Positions 34,510 through 47,259 of a stretch of 64,000 nt of DNA are shown here, in pieces (position 1 is the stretch's first letter; each line of letters opens with the position of its first letter). The stretch is taken from the NCBI GenBank assembly GCA_022432975.1, contig CM039509.1, forward strand, positions 24,769,432-24,833,431, in the 5' to 3' direction. This DNA comes from Begonia masoniana. Taxonomy: Eukaryota > Streptophyta > Magnoliopsida > Cucurbitales > Begoniaceae. Both the position numbers and the translations under genes were made by a program. Below the pieces are notes generated by a model. The model saw only the letters and a program-made list of their open reading frames with translations. It did not search any database and had not been told where the DNA came from.

Positions 34510-34745
34510 CTTGCCTATCGCGGCAGTCGTACATTATCATTTGCCTATCGCGGCAATCATGATACATCACTCGGCCTCCCCAGTGGGAGAATTCGCGAGC
34601 CATACATATCATTACTCGGCCTCCACCAGTGGGAGAATTCGCGAGCCATACATATCATTACTCGGCCTCCACCAGTGGGAGATTTCGCGAGTCATACATA
34701 TCGTTAACTCGGCCTCCACCAGTGGGAGAATTCGCGAGTCATACA
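34510..34745. repeat. 46-bp tandem repeat in LTR C
   Basis: Four units with CTCGGCCTCCACCAGTGGGA and TTCGCGAG, plus two shorter GCCTATCGCGGCA units before them. It is the reverse-orientation relative of the array in LTR G (17038-17666). Confidence 0.85.
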
Positions 34746-35724
34746 TAACATAGTCTTTTCCCCGTTCTGCACTTAATCATAGTTACATTTACTTTTCATG
34801 TTCTCTACTTAATCATAAACGTGGGCATAATGCATAGACATGAGGTTCACAGAGAAAAGTCATACCATATGGACAAGTAGAACATCCTGTAACTTTACAT
34901 TTACTTACACAACTTCTTCATATCGTGGAAATAACAAATCATAGTCAACAAGTTAACATCTCAGTGATTTCCTAATACCCTTGCGGTGTAGGGCCCTAGT
35001 AGCCAGAAATCTTAACACATTCACTTACCTGGATTCCTTAGCAATCCGAACTTCCTCTCTTTAACTTCTTCACCTAAAACATGTACATTACAGTAGTTAA
35101 AACAAAGTCCTAGTAGTCCTAATCATAAACCACCCTAGGATCTAATAGCTAAAGTCATTCTGATTCCTCTGTTTGACACCCTGCAGTCTGAAATCCGAAA
35201 CTAGGTGGACAGGTTTTACCATTTATTAAATCCGAGTTGGTTACTTAAAATGCTCAGAATCGATTCGGGATGACATTTCTACTCTCAGATTTAAAAAAAA
35301 AATCTCAAACTACTCGGCCACTGCTAAAAATCCGAACTCAGTGCCGAGCTGAAAACAGAGCTCTATTTACTAATGAATGACTACATTGTCCATTTCATAC
35401 CTCGGGTGTGGATTTGCAGAGAAGAGCAAGCTCGAAACCGGTCATCGGCAGAGGAAAGTTCTGGTAGCCGAGAGCGAGAACTTGGGAGAGAAGAAATCGC
35501 CGAGAGGGAATGTCGGCTACAGTGGTAATAAAATGAGATTTAAGGTTTCCATTTCCTATTTATACCTAATCCATCAATTCTAATTACTAAACTGCCACCC
35601 AACCTAGTTTTACTCAACTTGTAATAAATTTGTCTTAACATTAAATTTAAATCATAACGGTTAAATAAGAGGGTGACAATGAAAATGGTCAGAAAATCAC
35701 CTGGCCGAAATGTCGGGTGTTACA

Positions 35725-37465
35725 AAGACTGTGTTCTTTGATAAATATTTCAGCCGTACCGTGAGGGCGGCAAAAAGAGTGGAGTTTACGCAGCTGAAGC
35801 AGACCAACACAGTTGCGGAATACATTAGAAAGTTTGAGGCCTTATCCAGGTTTGCACCGCGCTTGGTCAGGGACAATGAAGACAAGGTGCAACAATTTAT
35901 GGATGGGCTAAATCCAGAAATCAGAAAGAATATCATAGTGTCGGGCATTTTTGACGTGTCCTATGAAGACATCGCATCGAGAGCCCTGGAATTTGAGGCT
36001 GCGGAATTGACCTGTGTTAAGCCAAGAGAGCCTGCTAAGGGCTTCTTCCGTGAGATTCAGCCTCAGATACGGAATCGAGGTTGGCAACCTAGAGGACAAC
36101 AACCACAGCAACAACAGCAGAAAGGAGTTAAAAGGCCTTATGAGGGAGGAAAAGATCAGGACAAGGGGAAACAAGTTCAAGGGGCTACTCAAAAGCCTAT
36201 TTGTCCTAAATGCCAGAAGGAACATTACAACAATTGTCGGGTGGGTAGGAACAGGTGTTATAGATGCGGAGAGGTTGGCCATTTTATTATGAACTGCCCA
36301 CAATTAAAACGAAATCAACCAGGCAAGGATCAATAGGGCAGAGACCAGAGGAGAGTTATGCCACGGATCTTCGCCTTTATTGAGCCTAGCGACGTCGACG
36401 ACGAGGCTCAACCATCTGTTATAGCAGGTACTATCTTAGTCATGGGTGTACCAGTATTTTCTTAGATAGACACGGGAGCTACGCACTCTTTCATTTCAAT
36501 TGCTTGCATGACTAGATTGGGCTTAGAGTCTGAGTTAGCAGAGTGTGAATATAGAGTGATGCTGCCTTCGGGAGCGCATATGCAGTCCGATCGTATCTTC
36601 CAAGGCAACGTCGTCTCAGTAGGGATTAATACCCTCTATGCTTGCCTGATAGTCATGGGCATAGAGCGGTACGATCTTATATTGGGAATGGACTGGCTTA
36701 CACGCCATTTCGCTACCATTGACTGTCGATTCGGATTGGTAACTTTTGGGCCTCCGGATAAGGAAGAGTTTTCATATCAAGCAATAAATAGGTCAAGTGG
36801 GTTACCTATTTCCTATTCCATGAAGGTCCAAGAGTAGTTTAGAGGCGAATGCTCAGTTTATCTAGCTACAGTGGTCAATACTCAGTTGCTTAATAGGGTA
36901 AAGCCAGAAGACCTTCCAGTGGTTAGAGAATTCTCTGAGATCTTCCTTGACGATCTTCCCGGATTACCGCCGGATAGAGAGATCGAGTTTGTTATTGATG
37001 TTTATCCAGGCTCAGGGCCTGTATCGAAGAATCCATACAGACTAGCACCTGCTGAACTAAAGGAGCTAAAGACTCAGTTAGAGGAGTTGTTAGAAAAGAG
37101 ATTCATTCGACCCAGTTTCTCTCCTTGGGGTGTGCCAGTTTTGTTTGTTAAGAAGAAGGATGGAACTCTCCGAATGTGCATCAATTACAGAGAGTTGAAT
37201 AAGCTAACGGTGAAGAATAAGTATCCACTGCCCCGGATTGATGATTTGTTTGACCAACTACAGGGTGCCCGAGTGTTTTCGAGGATGACCTACGCTAGGG
37301 TTACTATCAGTTGAAGGTCCGGAGGGAAGATGTACAGAAAAAGGCCTTTCGAATGAGGAACAGGCATTATGAGTTTCTCGTTATGTCTTTTGGACTTACG
37401 AATGCCCCAGCGGCATTTATAGACTTAATGAACCACGTCTTCAAGGAGTATTTGGACAAATTTGT
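35725..37465 (+). pseudogene. Element B gag C-terminus, protease, RT N-terminus
   Basis: Continues gag after LTR C: FDKYFSRTVRAAKRVEF, then a glutamine-rich linker and zinc knuckle CYRCGEVGHFIMNC (about 36260-36300). Protease is IDTGATHSF near 36465-36495, with a stop just before it. RT begins about 36900 with [15 protein letters not shown] and reaches [17 protein letters not shown] base is missing near 37290 (FSRMTYARV where [11 protein letters not shown] is expected), a frameshift. [10 protein letters not shown] follows, and the sequence ends at the TTTGT target of element D. Confidence 0.9.
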
Positions 37466-38034
37466 TGTAACGACCCGGGAAGGATCGCCACGAAATTCGT
37501 GACTTGTCTTAAAACTTTAATTCATATTTGAACTCTTTTCTCCTTCTCTGTTTTTTTTTTATAACAGTATACCTAACAGGCTTAAGGACTTCAACTAAAC
37601 AGATGGAAAATAAGTCCCTCGTACGTGACTTCTTCATGACATTATTTACTTAATTTCACAGACATGAGCGACCATACACGGTCATTGATTCTATGACGAA
37701 ATCGGGCAGTGGAGGATTGCCCTCGGGTCGCCCTACGTTATTCTACCCGAATTGCATGGGTCTGCATGCATCGGCGGATGAAGCGCAAATTATCCGACCT
37801 ATCACGTGCATATCATGTGACTCTCTCATCGACGTTTAGTAGAAAACATCTACCGATGAGCACGTGCGTCTCTCGTGAACGTGTAAAACATCATCCGGTA
37901 GTGGACATCTACCGGTAGACACGTGCAGCTCTCGTGATCATTAAAACATCTACCGATAGACATGTGAAATTCACGTGTTCCTCTAAGTCATCTTCCGATA
38001 GCTTACAAGCTCTATATCATCCGATCACTATACA

Positions 38035-38290
38035 CTCTACTTCTGCCGATCGCTAGACGACAAATAGCACTTTCATCATCTGATAGCTAAACACTCTACA
38101 TCTGCCGATCGTTAGACGACAAAATAACACTTTCATCATCCGATGGCTAAACACTCTACATCTGCCGATCGCTAGACGACAAAATAACACTTTCATCATC
38201 CGATGGCTTAAACACTACATCTGCCGATCGCTAGACGACAAAATAGCACTTTCATCATCCGATGGCTTAAACACTACATCTGCCGATGAC
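38035..38290. repeat. About 60-bp tandem array, LTR D left
   Basis: Five units with CTGCCGATCGCTAGACGACA and TTTCATCATCCGATGGCT, ending in one CTGCCGATGACGTCAGC unit like those of A and C. Confidence 0.9.
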
Positions 38291-38674
38291 GTCAGCTGGA
38301 TGATTGTCTCATCCAGCTTCTATCATACGGCAGTAAAACACTATAATCATCAAACATCTCCATTCGAAAGATCATATCACAACTCACCCGATCCCTAACT
38401 TAGTAACCATAACCTCAAAGAGTAAAAATCATAAACTCATCTAAAATACGCATAGCGGAAGACTCAAACAAAACAAACCATTCATTAATCCTTAAAATCG
38501 TATTCAGGCTCTAAAGACAAGCCCTTCAAATCCAAATCTCATTGTTATAAGAAATTCTGTTCTATTTAGTCATCTGTTCATCGTAAACTTTTCTACTTAC
38601 TATGAGCATAACCAGGGAGCTTAATCGCCTATCCAGCCTTCACTGTCACACTGAGCATCCTCCAGCAACCGAGC

Positions 38675-38721
38675 TTAGACATCTTCATTAACCTTGAGTT
38701 CCTCACCTGAAAACTCGTCAC
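38675..38721 (-). other. Candidate leader exon 3 with conserved stop, LTR D left
   Basis: 47 nt from GATGTAG to TAA on the minus strand; the frame gives DEFSGEELKVNEDV. In phase with it, the preceding candidate exon gives KRKELKVLRRPG. Confidence 0.5.
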
Positions 38722-40049
38722 CTACATCATAAGGCTTAAACTATAAGCCTAATGCTTAGTAAGGAATTCAACACTAACATGGATGCATGAATGCATAATT
38801 TGGGAAAATCATATGCTCATAAGTCTTTTCTTGTTCATGTCTTTGCTCGTAATCATCATTCATAGTCATGAATCATATTCATCATTCGTAATCATTGTTC
38901 ATAATCATTGTTCATATTCATCATTTAAGTTGTGTGGAATGAGAGAGGATTTGTGCTGGTAAAGGGGGTTCGACAGTGATTTTGATCATGGTCCCTACTG
39001 CGGGTCGTATACATATGTCCTTCTTTGGACTGTGACATACGCCGAACCGCCCCCAACCCACACTCAACCACGTTGCAGGGATTTTATCATCTTATCTTGT
39101 TCAAGAGAAAACATGCTTTTAAAACATTTTCATATGCATAAAATAGTCATGATGCATGTACTTGGAAATTCTTAAATCATCAAGCTGCAGAACAGAATAC
39201 CATTCGACATGAAGCCTTATCATTGAGCTAATCATCGGCATAAACTTTAGACAGTAACACAAGGAGAACTTCTAATCATCATGTGAGGTTCTACCTAGCA
39301 TCCTTTGATGTAGGGTCCTAATGACCGAGAAACCTACACATTCACTTATCTGGTCTCCTTAGCACTTTGAGTTCCTTCCTCTTCAAACTTCTTCACCTAG
39401 AACATTTACATTGCAGTAGTTAAAACAAAATCCTAATAGTTCTAATCTCAAGTTATCCTAAGATCTAATAGCTAAGAGTCATTCCCGAGTTCTTAGTTTA
39501 TTACACAATGTAACCCGAAATCCCAAAATCAAAACAGATGGATTCGATAAATGATAACTCAGGGTTGATTGTTTTAAATGTCCAGAATCGATTCGGAATG
39601 ACATTACCAATCTCGGGTTTCAAAATGTTCTTATCAATACTCGGCCATTGAAGAATCCAAAACTTCAATACAGAGCTGAAAACAGAGCTAATACACTAAC
39701 AGATAGCCACATTGTCTAATGCATACCTCAGGCGCAGAGTAGTCGAGTGGTGACGGAGTAAACTGGCCGTCGAGGAGAGTTTGCTGATAGCAGAGAGTAG
39801 GAACTTGCGAGAGAAGAAATCGTTGAAAAGGAAGGTGTCGGCTACAGTGGTTCAAGTGAGGTTTAAAACATTTCCTTTTTCTTTATATATCGGTCATCAC
39901 CCTCCATTATTACAACTTTGCCACCCAACCTAGTTTAAATCCACATGAAATTAATTATTATTGGTATAAGTCCTAAACTGTAAAGATTAAATATTCATGA
40001 CCGTTAATACAGTTAGGAAAATCACCTGGCCGTTAACTCGGGTGTTACA

Positions 40050-40066
40050 TCCACCCCTCCTTAAAC
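40050..40066 (-). other. Polypurine tract of element D
   Basis: Minus-strand GTTTAAGGAGGGGTGGA immediately before the 3' LTR. Confidence 0.9.
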
Positions 40067-40090
40067 AAAATTTTCGTCCCCAAAAATTGA

Positions 40091-40555
40091 TCAAACAAAT
40101 AACTCTGGATACTTTTCTAACATGTCCTGTCGTCGCTCCCAAGTGGCTTCTTCAATGCCATGATTCTTCCATAAGACTTTTACCAACGAAATCTCTTTAT
40201 TCCTCAGAGTCTTAACTGCGGATTCCAATATCTGCACTGGTCTCTCTTCATACATTAATGATGGTTCAATCTCAATATCCATTGGCTTAACAACTTGCGT
40301 CAGATCTCGTATGCATTTCTTTAACATTGACACGTGAAAGACATTATGAACTTTATCCAATGATGGAGGCAACTGCAGTCTGTAAGCTGTACTACCGATT
40401 CTAGCCAAAACAGGGAATGGTCCAATAAATCGTGGATTAGGCTTTCCCCTTCTGCCTAATCTTAGTACTCCTTTAAATGGTGAAACCTTCAGGAAAACCT
40501 CATCTCCAACAGCAAATTCAAGATCTCTCCTCCTTTGGTCTGCATAACTTTTCTG
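40091..40555 (-). pseudogene. Element D pol C-terminus: GPY/F module and group-II chromodomain
   Basis: Follows a TGA (CGA expected) at about 40554. It reads QKSYADQ and a GRRGKPNPRFIGPF GPY/F block. [20 protein letters not shown] comes next, then the chromodomain VQILESAVKTLRNKEISL with EEATWERRQDML, and ends at a natural stop after YPELFV. It would target integration to chromatin. Confidence 0.9.
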
Positions 40556-41728
40556 TCAGCTTTGTGCAGTAATCATTCTCCTTTTAATATTGGCAATCTT
40601 GTCTGACATCTGCTGCAACATCTCGGGACCTAGGAGTTTTGCTTCACCGACCTCATCCCAATACAGAGGTGACCTACACTTCCTGCCATACAGTGCCTCA
40701 TAAGGTGTCATGCCAATGGTGGACTGGTAGTTGTTGTTATAGGAGAACTCAACCAGAGGTAAGTATCGACTCCAGGATGACTGAAAATCTAGTACACACG
40801 CCCTCAGCATGTCTTCAAGTATCTGAATAGTCCTTTCAGATTGACCATCTGTCTGTGGGTGGAAGGCAGTACTGAAGGTTAACTTTGTACCTAATGCATC
40901 TTGTAAACTTTTCCAAAATCGGGAGGTAAACCTGGGGTCACGATCGGATACAATAGATACAGGGATTCCATGGAACCTAATAACTTCTTGTACATAAAGA
41001 TCAGCCAGCTGGTCCATCGAGTAGGTTGTCCTTACTGGTAAGAAATGGGCTGATTTCGTCAATCTATCAATCACAACCCAAATACTATCATGTCCTTTAA
41101 TTGTCTTAGGTAATCCTACAACGAAATCCATAGCTATGTGTTCCCACTTCCACTCGGGGATAGGTAGAGGTTGAAGGGTACCTCCTGGACGTTGGTGCTC
41201 GGCTTTAACTTGTTGGCAAACCAAACATGACTCTACATACTTAGCAACATCTCTCTTTAAGTTTGGCCACCAGTAGAGTAACTTCATGTCTCGATACATC
41301 TTGGTGCTTCCAGGATGCACATAAAAGGGAGACGAATGCGCCTCAGCCAAGATTAGCTTACGTAATCCTTCATAATTAGGAACATACCATCTATTTCTAA
41401 ACTTCAGAATCCCATCCTTGGAAAGACTAAACTCGGAGGTGGTGTCCTTCACCTTGTTCACCATACTGCTATTCTCCTTAGAGTCCTTCTGTTGTGCTTC
41501 TTTGATCTTTTCTAAAACCGCCGGTTGAATGGTCAAATCGGCAAGTAAGGTTGATAACTCTGGAACTATCTCCAATTCAAACCTCTGAGCTTCTGCCCTC
41601 AAAGGTATAGACATAGTTGACACGACGGATTGCATAGTTGTTGACATCCTGCTCAATGCGTCAGCTACAGAGTTAGCTTTACCCGGGTGATACTTGATCT
41701 CAAAGTCGTAATCCTTAACAAATTCCAA
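40556..41728 (-). pseudogene. Element D pol: RNase H end and integrase
   Basis: Open frame between two nonsense codons; its first codon is TTG, so it is a piece of the gag-pol frame. It starts [20 protein letters not shown] (RNase H end, with VADALSR). The integrase zinc finger has [11 protein letters not shown] and [14 protein letters not shown]. The catalytic core is intact: [22 protein letters not shown] and QSERTIQILEDML supply D, D and E. It ends at ITAQS before a TGA. Confidence 0.95.
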
Positions 41729-41737
41729 CCAACGCCT

Positions 41738-44512
41738 CTACCTCATGTTCAATTCCTTTTGTGTAAAGAGGTACTTCAGACTTTTATGGTCAGAAAACAC
41801 CTCGCACTGTTGCCCATACAAATATTGCCTCCATATTTTCAAGGCAAAAACAACAGCGGCTAATTCTAAATCATGGGTGGGATAGTTCTGTTCATAACTC
41901 TTTAACTGCCTAGAGGCATACGCTACAACTTTACCCTCTTGCATCAAAACACAGCCCAAACCAACTTTAGATGCATCACAATATACGCTAAACTTTCCTT
42001 CATCGGTTGGAAGGGTCAATACTGGGGCTGTTGTTAACTTCACCTTCAACGTCTGGAAGCTATCCTCACAAGCTTCGGTCCAAGAATACTTATTGTCCTT
42101 CTTTGTCAAATTCGTCAGGGGCTTAGCTATCATAGAAAATCCTTTGATGAACTTTCTGTAATAGCCTGCCAATCCAAGGAAACTGCGGACTTCACTGGCA
42201 TTCTTTGGTTGTGGCCAATCCTTTACTGCCTGAATTTTGGTCGGGTCCACTGAAATGCCATTAGAAGAAACTACATGACCAAGAAAATTAACCCTGTCCA
42301 ACCAAAATTCACACTTGGACAATTTGGCATAAAGCTGGTGCTCCTTCAATGTTGTCAACACTATTATTAAATGCTCTGCATGGTCAGCTTCAGTCTTTGA
42401 GTATATCAAGATATCATCTATGAATACAATGACAAATTTGTCCAAATACTCCCGAAACACACGATTCATTAAGTCCATAAAGGCTGCAGGAGCATTGGTC
42501 AGTCCAAATGACATGACCAAGAATTCGTAGTGTCCATAACGGGTTCTGAAGGCTGTCTTTGGTATATCTCCTTCCTTAACTTTCAGTTGGTAATAACCCA
42601 AACGTAAATCTATTTTTGAAAACACCTTCGCTCCTTGCAGTTGGTCAAACAAATCATCAATTCGGGGTAAGGGGTACTTATTCTTGATTGTCAACTTATT
42701 TAGTTCTCTGTAGTCTATGCACATTCTAAGGGAACCATCCTTCTTCTTGACAAATAAGACAGGTGCACCCCAAGGGGAACTGCTAGGGCGTATAAATCCT
42801 TTGTCTACTAATTCTTGTAGTTGGACCTTCAACTCCTTTAGTTCAACAGGTGCCATATGGTAAGGGTTCTTAGATACCGGTAATGCCTCGGGATATGTAT
42901 TAATTACAAACTCTACTTCTCTATCAGGTGGTAATCCTGGCAAGTCATCCAAAAATGCCTCAGGGAACTCTCTGACTACGGGGATATCTTGTAACTCTAT
43001 CTTATTCTTCACCCGAACATCTATTATGCTAGCTAAGTAACTCTCACAACCATTTTTCAGTAACCGGTAAATTTCTAGTGAGGATATAATCGGTATCTTG
43101 CTTATCTTAGAAATAGCTTGGAAGGAATAATGATCACCATTTGGGGGTCGAAAATCAACCATCCCAGATCTACAACTTATTGTGGCATAATGCCTAAATA
43201 ACCAATCCATTCCTAATATCACCTCGTATCCTTTCATGTCAATTACAATCAGTTCTACATATAGTCTCTTACTTCCTAAGGACACAACATCACCTTTAAC
43301 AATCTGTTCAGAATGTAGGGACTTTCCTGATGGTAACATAACGTCGTATGGCCTTTCGACTGGTAAAAATTCTAAGTTGTGTTGGCATACAAATATAGTT
43401 GATATAAACGAGTGTGTGGCTCCCGTATCTATAAGTGTGTAAGCAGCAAAACCACAGATCATAATGGTACCTGTTATGACTGTATGTTGCACGGCTTCCT
43501 CATCCTCCATCATTGCATAGACTCTAGGTGCTACCCTTGCACGGTTCGGATCTGGCGGCATGGGGCAGTCTCTGACTATATGTCCAACTTTGTCACATCT
43601 GAAACAACGGCCAGAACGCAACTTGCATTCGCCGGGGTGGTTCTTCTGACAGGTGGGGCATAAGGGTGCCAGAGGCCTCTTCCCTCTTCCTTGGTCATCA
43701 TTCTGGTTGAGGGGTCTCTTTATTCCTTGTTGTTGTTGCTGTGGTCCTCTGTTCTGTTGCGGCTGCCAACCTTTGTTCTGACGTGGTGACGGCTGAGTGT
43801 CCTTCGTGAGTTTTCTTGGCTGCTCACGCTGTGCATAAACTGTCATTTCCGCCTCTTCCAGCTCCAAGGCCTTAGCCGTCACTTCACCATAAGGTACATT
43901 GTGTATCCCAGCAGTCTTCACTTTCATGTACAGACTCGGCTTCAGTCCTTGAACAAATTGGTAAATCTTGTCCTCATCATCCTTAATCATACGGGGAGCA
44001 AACCGTGATAAGGCATCAAATTTGCATATGTAATCCGTCACAGAGCCAGTTTGTCGCAGATTCATGAACTCCTTCTTCTTGTTGGCCCGAACAGTCCTAT
44101 TGAAGTACTTGTCAAAGAAAGCAGTCTTGAACATCTCCCAGGTCATAGCTTCGGCATTAGCGGTGTTCTGGATCGAGTCCCACCAATGCCTTGCACTTAA
44201 CTCCAAATGAAAGACAGCATAGGTGACCTTATCCCCTTCATCAACCTTTGCATACTTAAACATGTCTTCTATCTTTCGAATCCACTCCTCAGCATAAATA
44301 GGATCTAAAACATGTCCATTAAACACCGGGGGTCGAAGCCGGTGGAAACGCTCACCCCTATGATCGTGAGTTGCATTAGTACTGGAGTTGCCTTGTTCCT
44401 CTCTAGCAGTCATTAGTCGTTCGATCTGGTGAGATTGGCGCATGACCAACTCTGTCAACTGAGCAATAGCATTGCTATCCTCATTGGTCTCTCTCTGCTA
44501 ACCTCTAACCAT
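41738..44512 (-). pseudogene. Element D gag, protease, RT and most of RNase H
   Basis: One continuous frame of 906 codons from 44458. The natural ATG (44512) is followed by a TAG at the fifth codon. Gag capsid holds [11 protein letters not shown] and [12 protein letters not shown]. There is a half knuckle [12 protein letters not shown] (267-278) and a full one [14 protein letters not shown] (285-298). Protease is [10 protein letters not shown] (342-351). RT has [22 protein letters not shown] and FIDDILIY. RNase H has [10 protein letters not shown] and DLELAAV. It ends at NMR before a TAG (CAG expected). All three stops in D fit C-to-T change. Apart from them the polyprotein is intact. Confidence 0.95.
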
Positions 44513-44522
44513 TTTGGGATTC

Positions 44523-44585
44523 CTAGACAAATCATTACAGATATATCTTAACTTAATGACATATACTGAAATCATAAATACTTAC
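44523..44585 (-). other. Intron-like segment in element D leader
   Basis: Minus-strand CAACT/GTAAGTATT to GTCTAG, 63 bp, 10 nt before the gag ATG. Confidence 0.5.
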
Positions 44586-44660
44586 AGTTGCTGAAGTGTG
44601 CTCATGTGACAGTCAGTGCTGGAAGGCAGTCTGCAGAATCGGTTTTAGAACCCGGTTTTT

Positions 44661-44671
44661 CTCTGATACCA
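44661..44671 (-). other. Primer binding site (tRNA-iMet), element D
   Basis: Minus-strand TGGTATCAGAG, 4 nt from the LTR boundary. Confidence 0.9.
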
Positions 44672-45243
44672 TATTTGTAACGACCCGGGAAGGATCGCCA
44701 CGAAATTCGTGACTTGTCTTAAAACTTTAATTCATATTTGAACTCTTTTCTCCTTCTCTAGTTTTTTTATAACAGTATACCTAAATGGCTTAAGGACTTT
44801 AACTTAACAGATGGAAAATCAGTCCCTCGTACGTGACTTTTTCATGACATTATTTACTTAATCATTCACAGACATGAGCGACCATACATGGTCATTGATT
44901 CTATGACGAAATCGGGCGGTGGAGGATTGCCCTCGGGTCGCCCTACGTTATTCTACCCGAATTGCATGGGTCTGCATGCATCGGCGGATGAAGCGCATAT
45001 TATCCGACCTATCACGTGCATATCATGTGACTCTCTCATCGACGTTCAGTAGAAAACATCTACCGATGAGCACGTGCGTCTCTCATGAACGTCTAAAACA
45101 TCATCCGGTAGTGGACATCTACCGGTAGACACGTGCAGCTCTCGTGATCATTAAAACATCTACCGATAGACATGTGAAATTCATGTGTTCCTCTAAGTCA
45201 TCTTCCGATAGCTTACAAGCTCTATATCATCCGATCACTAAAC

Positions 45244-45505
45244 ACTCTACTTCTGCCGATCGCTAGACGACAAATAGCACTTTCATCATCCGATGGCTAA
45301 ACACTCTACATCTGCCGATTGCTAGACGACAAAATAACACTTTCATCCTCCGATGGCTAAACACTCTACATCTGCCGATCGCTAGACAACAAAATAACAC
45401 TTTCATCATCCGATGGCTTAAACACTACATCTGCCGATCGCTAGACGACAAAATAGCACTTTCATCATCCGATGGCTTAAACACTACATCTGCCGATGAC
45501 GTCAG
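45244..45505. repeat. About 60-bp tandem array, LTR D right
   Basis: Same units as 38035-38290, with the same number and order. Confidence 0.9.
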
Positions 45506-45884
45506 CCGGATGATTGCCTCATCCATCTTCTATCATACGGCAGTAAAACACTATAATCATCAAACATCTCCATTTGATAGATCATATCACAACTCACCCG
45601 ATCCCTAACTTAGTAACCATAACCTCAAAGAGTAAAAATCATAAACTCATCTAAAATACGCATAGCGGAAGACTCAAACAAAACAAACCATTCATTAATC
45701 CTTAAAATCGTATTCAGGCTTTAAAGACAAGCCCTTCAAATCCAAATCTCATTGTTATAAGAAATTCTGTTCTATTTAGTCATCTGTTCATCGTAAACTT
45801 TTCTACTTACTATGAGCATAACCAGGGAGCTTAATCGCCTATCCAGCCTTCACTGTCACACTGAGCATCCTCCAGCAACCGAGC

Positions 45885-45931
45885 TTAGACATTTTCATTA
45901 ACCTTGAGTTCCTCACCTGAAAACTCGTCAC
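45885..45931 (-). other. Candidate leader exon 3 with conserved stop, LTR D right
   Basis: 47 nt from GATGTAG to TAA; one substitution from the left copy changes Asp to Asn near the end. Confidence 0.5.
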
Positions 45932-47259
45932 CTACATCATAAGGTTTAAACTATAAGCCTAATGCTTAGTAAGGAATTCAACACTAACATGGATGCATGA
46001 ATGCATAATTTGGGAAAATCATATGCTCATAAGTCTTTTCTTGTTCATGTCTTTGCTCGTAATCATCATTCATAGTCATGAATCATATTCATCATTCGTA
46101 ATCATTGTTCATAATCATTGTTCATATTCATCATTTAAGTTGTGTGGAATGAGAGAGGATTTGTGCCGGTAAAGGGGGTTCGACAGTGATTTTGATCATG
46201 GTCCCTACTGCGGGTCGTATACATATGTCCTTCTTTGGACTGTGACATACGCCGAACCGCCCCCAACCCTCACTCAACAATGTTGCAGGGATTTTATCAT
46301 CTTATCTTGTTCATGAGAAAACATGCTTTTAAAACATTTTCATATGCATAAAATAGTCATGATGCATGTACTTGGAAATTCTTAAATCATGAAGCTGCAG
46401 AACAGAATACCATTCGACATGAAGCCTTATCATTGAGCTAATCATCGGAATAAACTTTAGACAGTAACACAAGGGGAACTTCTAATCATCATGTGAGGTT
46501 CTACCTAGCATCCTTTGATGTAGGGTCCTAAAGACCGAGAAACCTACACATTCACTTACCTGGTCTCCTTAGCACTTTGAGTTCCTTCCTCTTCAAACTT
46601 CTTCACCTAGAACATTTACATTGCAGTAGTTAAAACAAAATCCTAATAGTTCTAATATCAAGTTATCCTAAGATCTAATAGCTAAGAGTCATTCCCGAGT
46701 TCTTAGTTTAATACTCAATGTAACACGAAATCCCAAAATCAAAACAGACGGATTCGATAAATGATAACTCAGGGTTGATTGTTTTAAATGTCCAGAATCG
46801 ATTCGGAATGACATTACCAATCTCGGGTTTCAAAATGTTCTTATCAATACTCGGCCATTGAAGAATCCAAAACTTCAATACAGAGCTGAAAATAGAGCTA
46901 ATACACTAACAGATAGCCACATTGTCTAATGCATACCTCAGGCGCAGAGTAGTCGAGTGGTGGCGGAGTAAACCGGCTGTCGAGGAGAGTTTGCTGATAG
47001 CAGAGAGTAGGATCTTGCGAGAGAAGAAATCACCGAAAAGGAAGGTGTCGGCTACAGTTGTTCAAGTGAGGTTTAAAACATTTCCTTTTTCTTTATATAT
47101 TGGTCATCACCCTCCATTATTACAACTTTGCCACCCAATCTAGTTTAAATCCACATGAAATTAATTATTCTTGGTATAAGTCCTAAATTGTAAAGATTAA
47201 ATATTCATGACCGTTAATACAGTTAGGAAAATCACCTGGCCGTTAACTCGGGTGTTACA

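Larger units (their letters stand above)
33183..35724 (-). mobile_element. Solo LTR C (Tekay type)
   Basis: 2542 bp, plus-strand TGTAACGACCCC to GTGTTACA, flanked by perfect AAGAC (33178-33182 and 35725-35729). With no internal domain, it is a solo LTR left by recombination. The orientation is minus: TATAAATAGG near 35557-35566, then donors CCGAG/GTATGAAA (about 35401) and CCAG/GTAAGTGA (about 35031), then acceptor GGTGTAG and exon-3-like 34279-34325. It lies inside the gag of element B. Confidence 0.9.
37466..40049 (-). mobile_element. 3' LTR of element D
   Basis: 2584 bp, plus-strand TGTAACGACCCGGG to GGGTGTTACA. The same length as its partner (44676-47259), with few differences, so the insertion is young. 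TATA-like minus-strand ATATATAAAG is at 39881-39890. Donor CTGAG/GTATGC lies near 39725. The second donor, CCAG/GTAAGTG in the partner, reads CCAG/ATAAGTG here (about 39350). The exon-3-like segment is 38675-38721. The left target duplication TTTGT is 37461-37465. Confidence 0.95.
44676..47259 (-). mobile_element. 5' LTR of element D
   Basis: 2584 bp, followed by the TTTGT duplication (47260-47264). It differs from the 3' copy by scattered substitutions, mostly transitions. Here the second donor is intact, CCAG/GTAAGTG near 46557. TATA-like ATATATAAAG is at 47091-47100. Confidence 0.95.

Noticed and set aside
35377..35583. Small plus-strand frame with KSKLETGHRQRK
   Set aside because: Antisense to the leader of solo LTR C; no independent support. 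Similar frames at 46922-47143 have the same origin.
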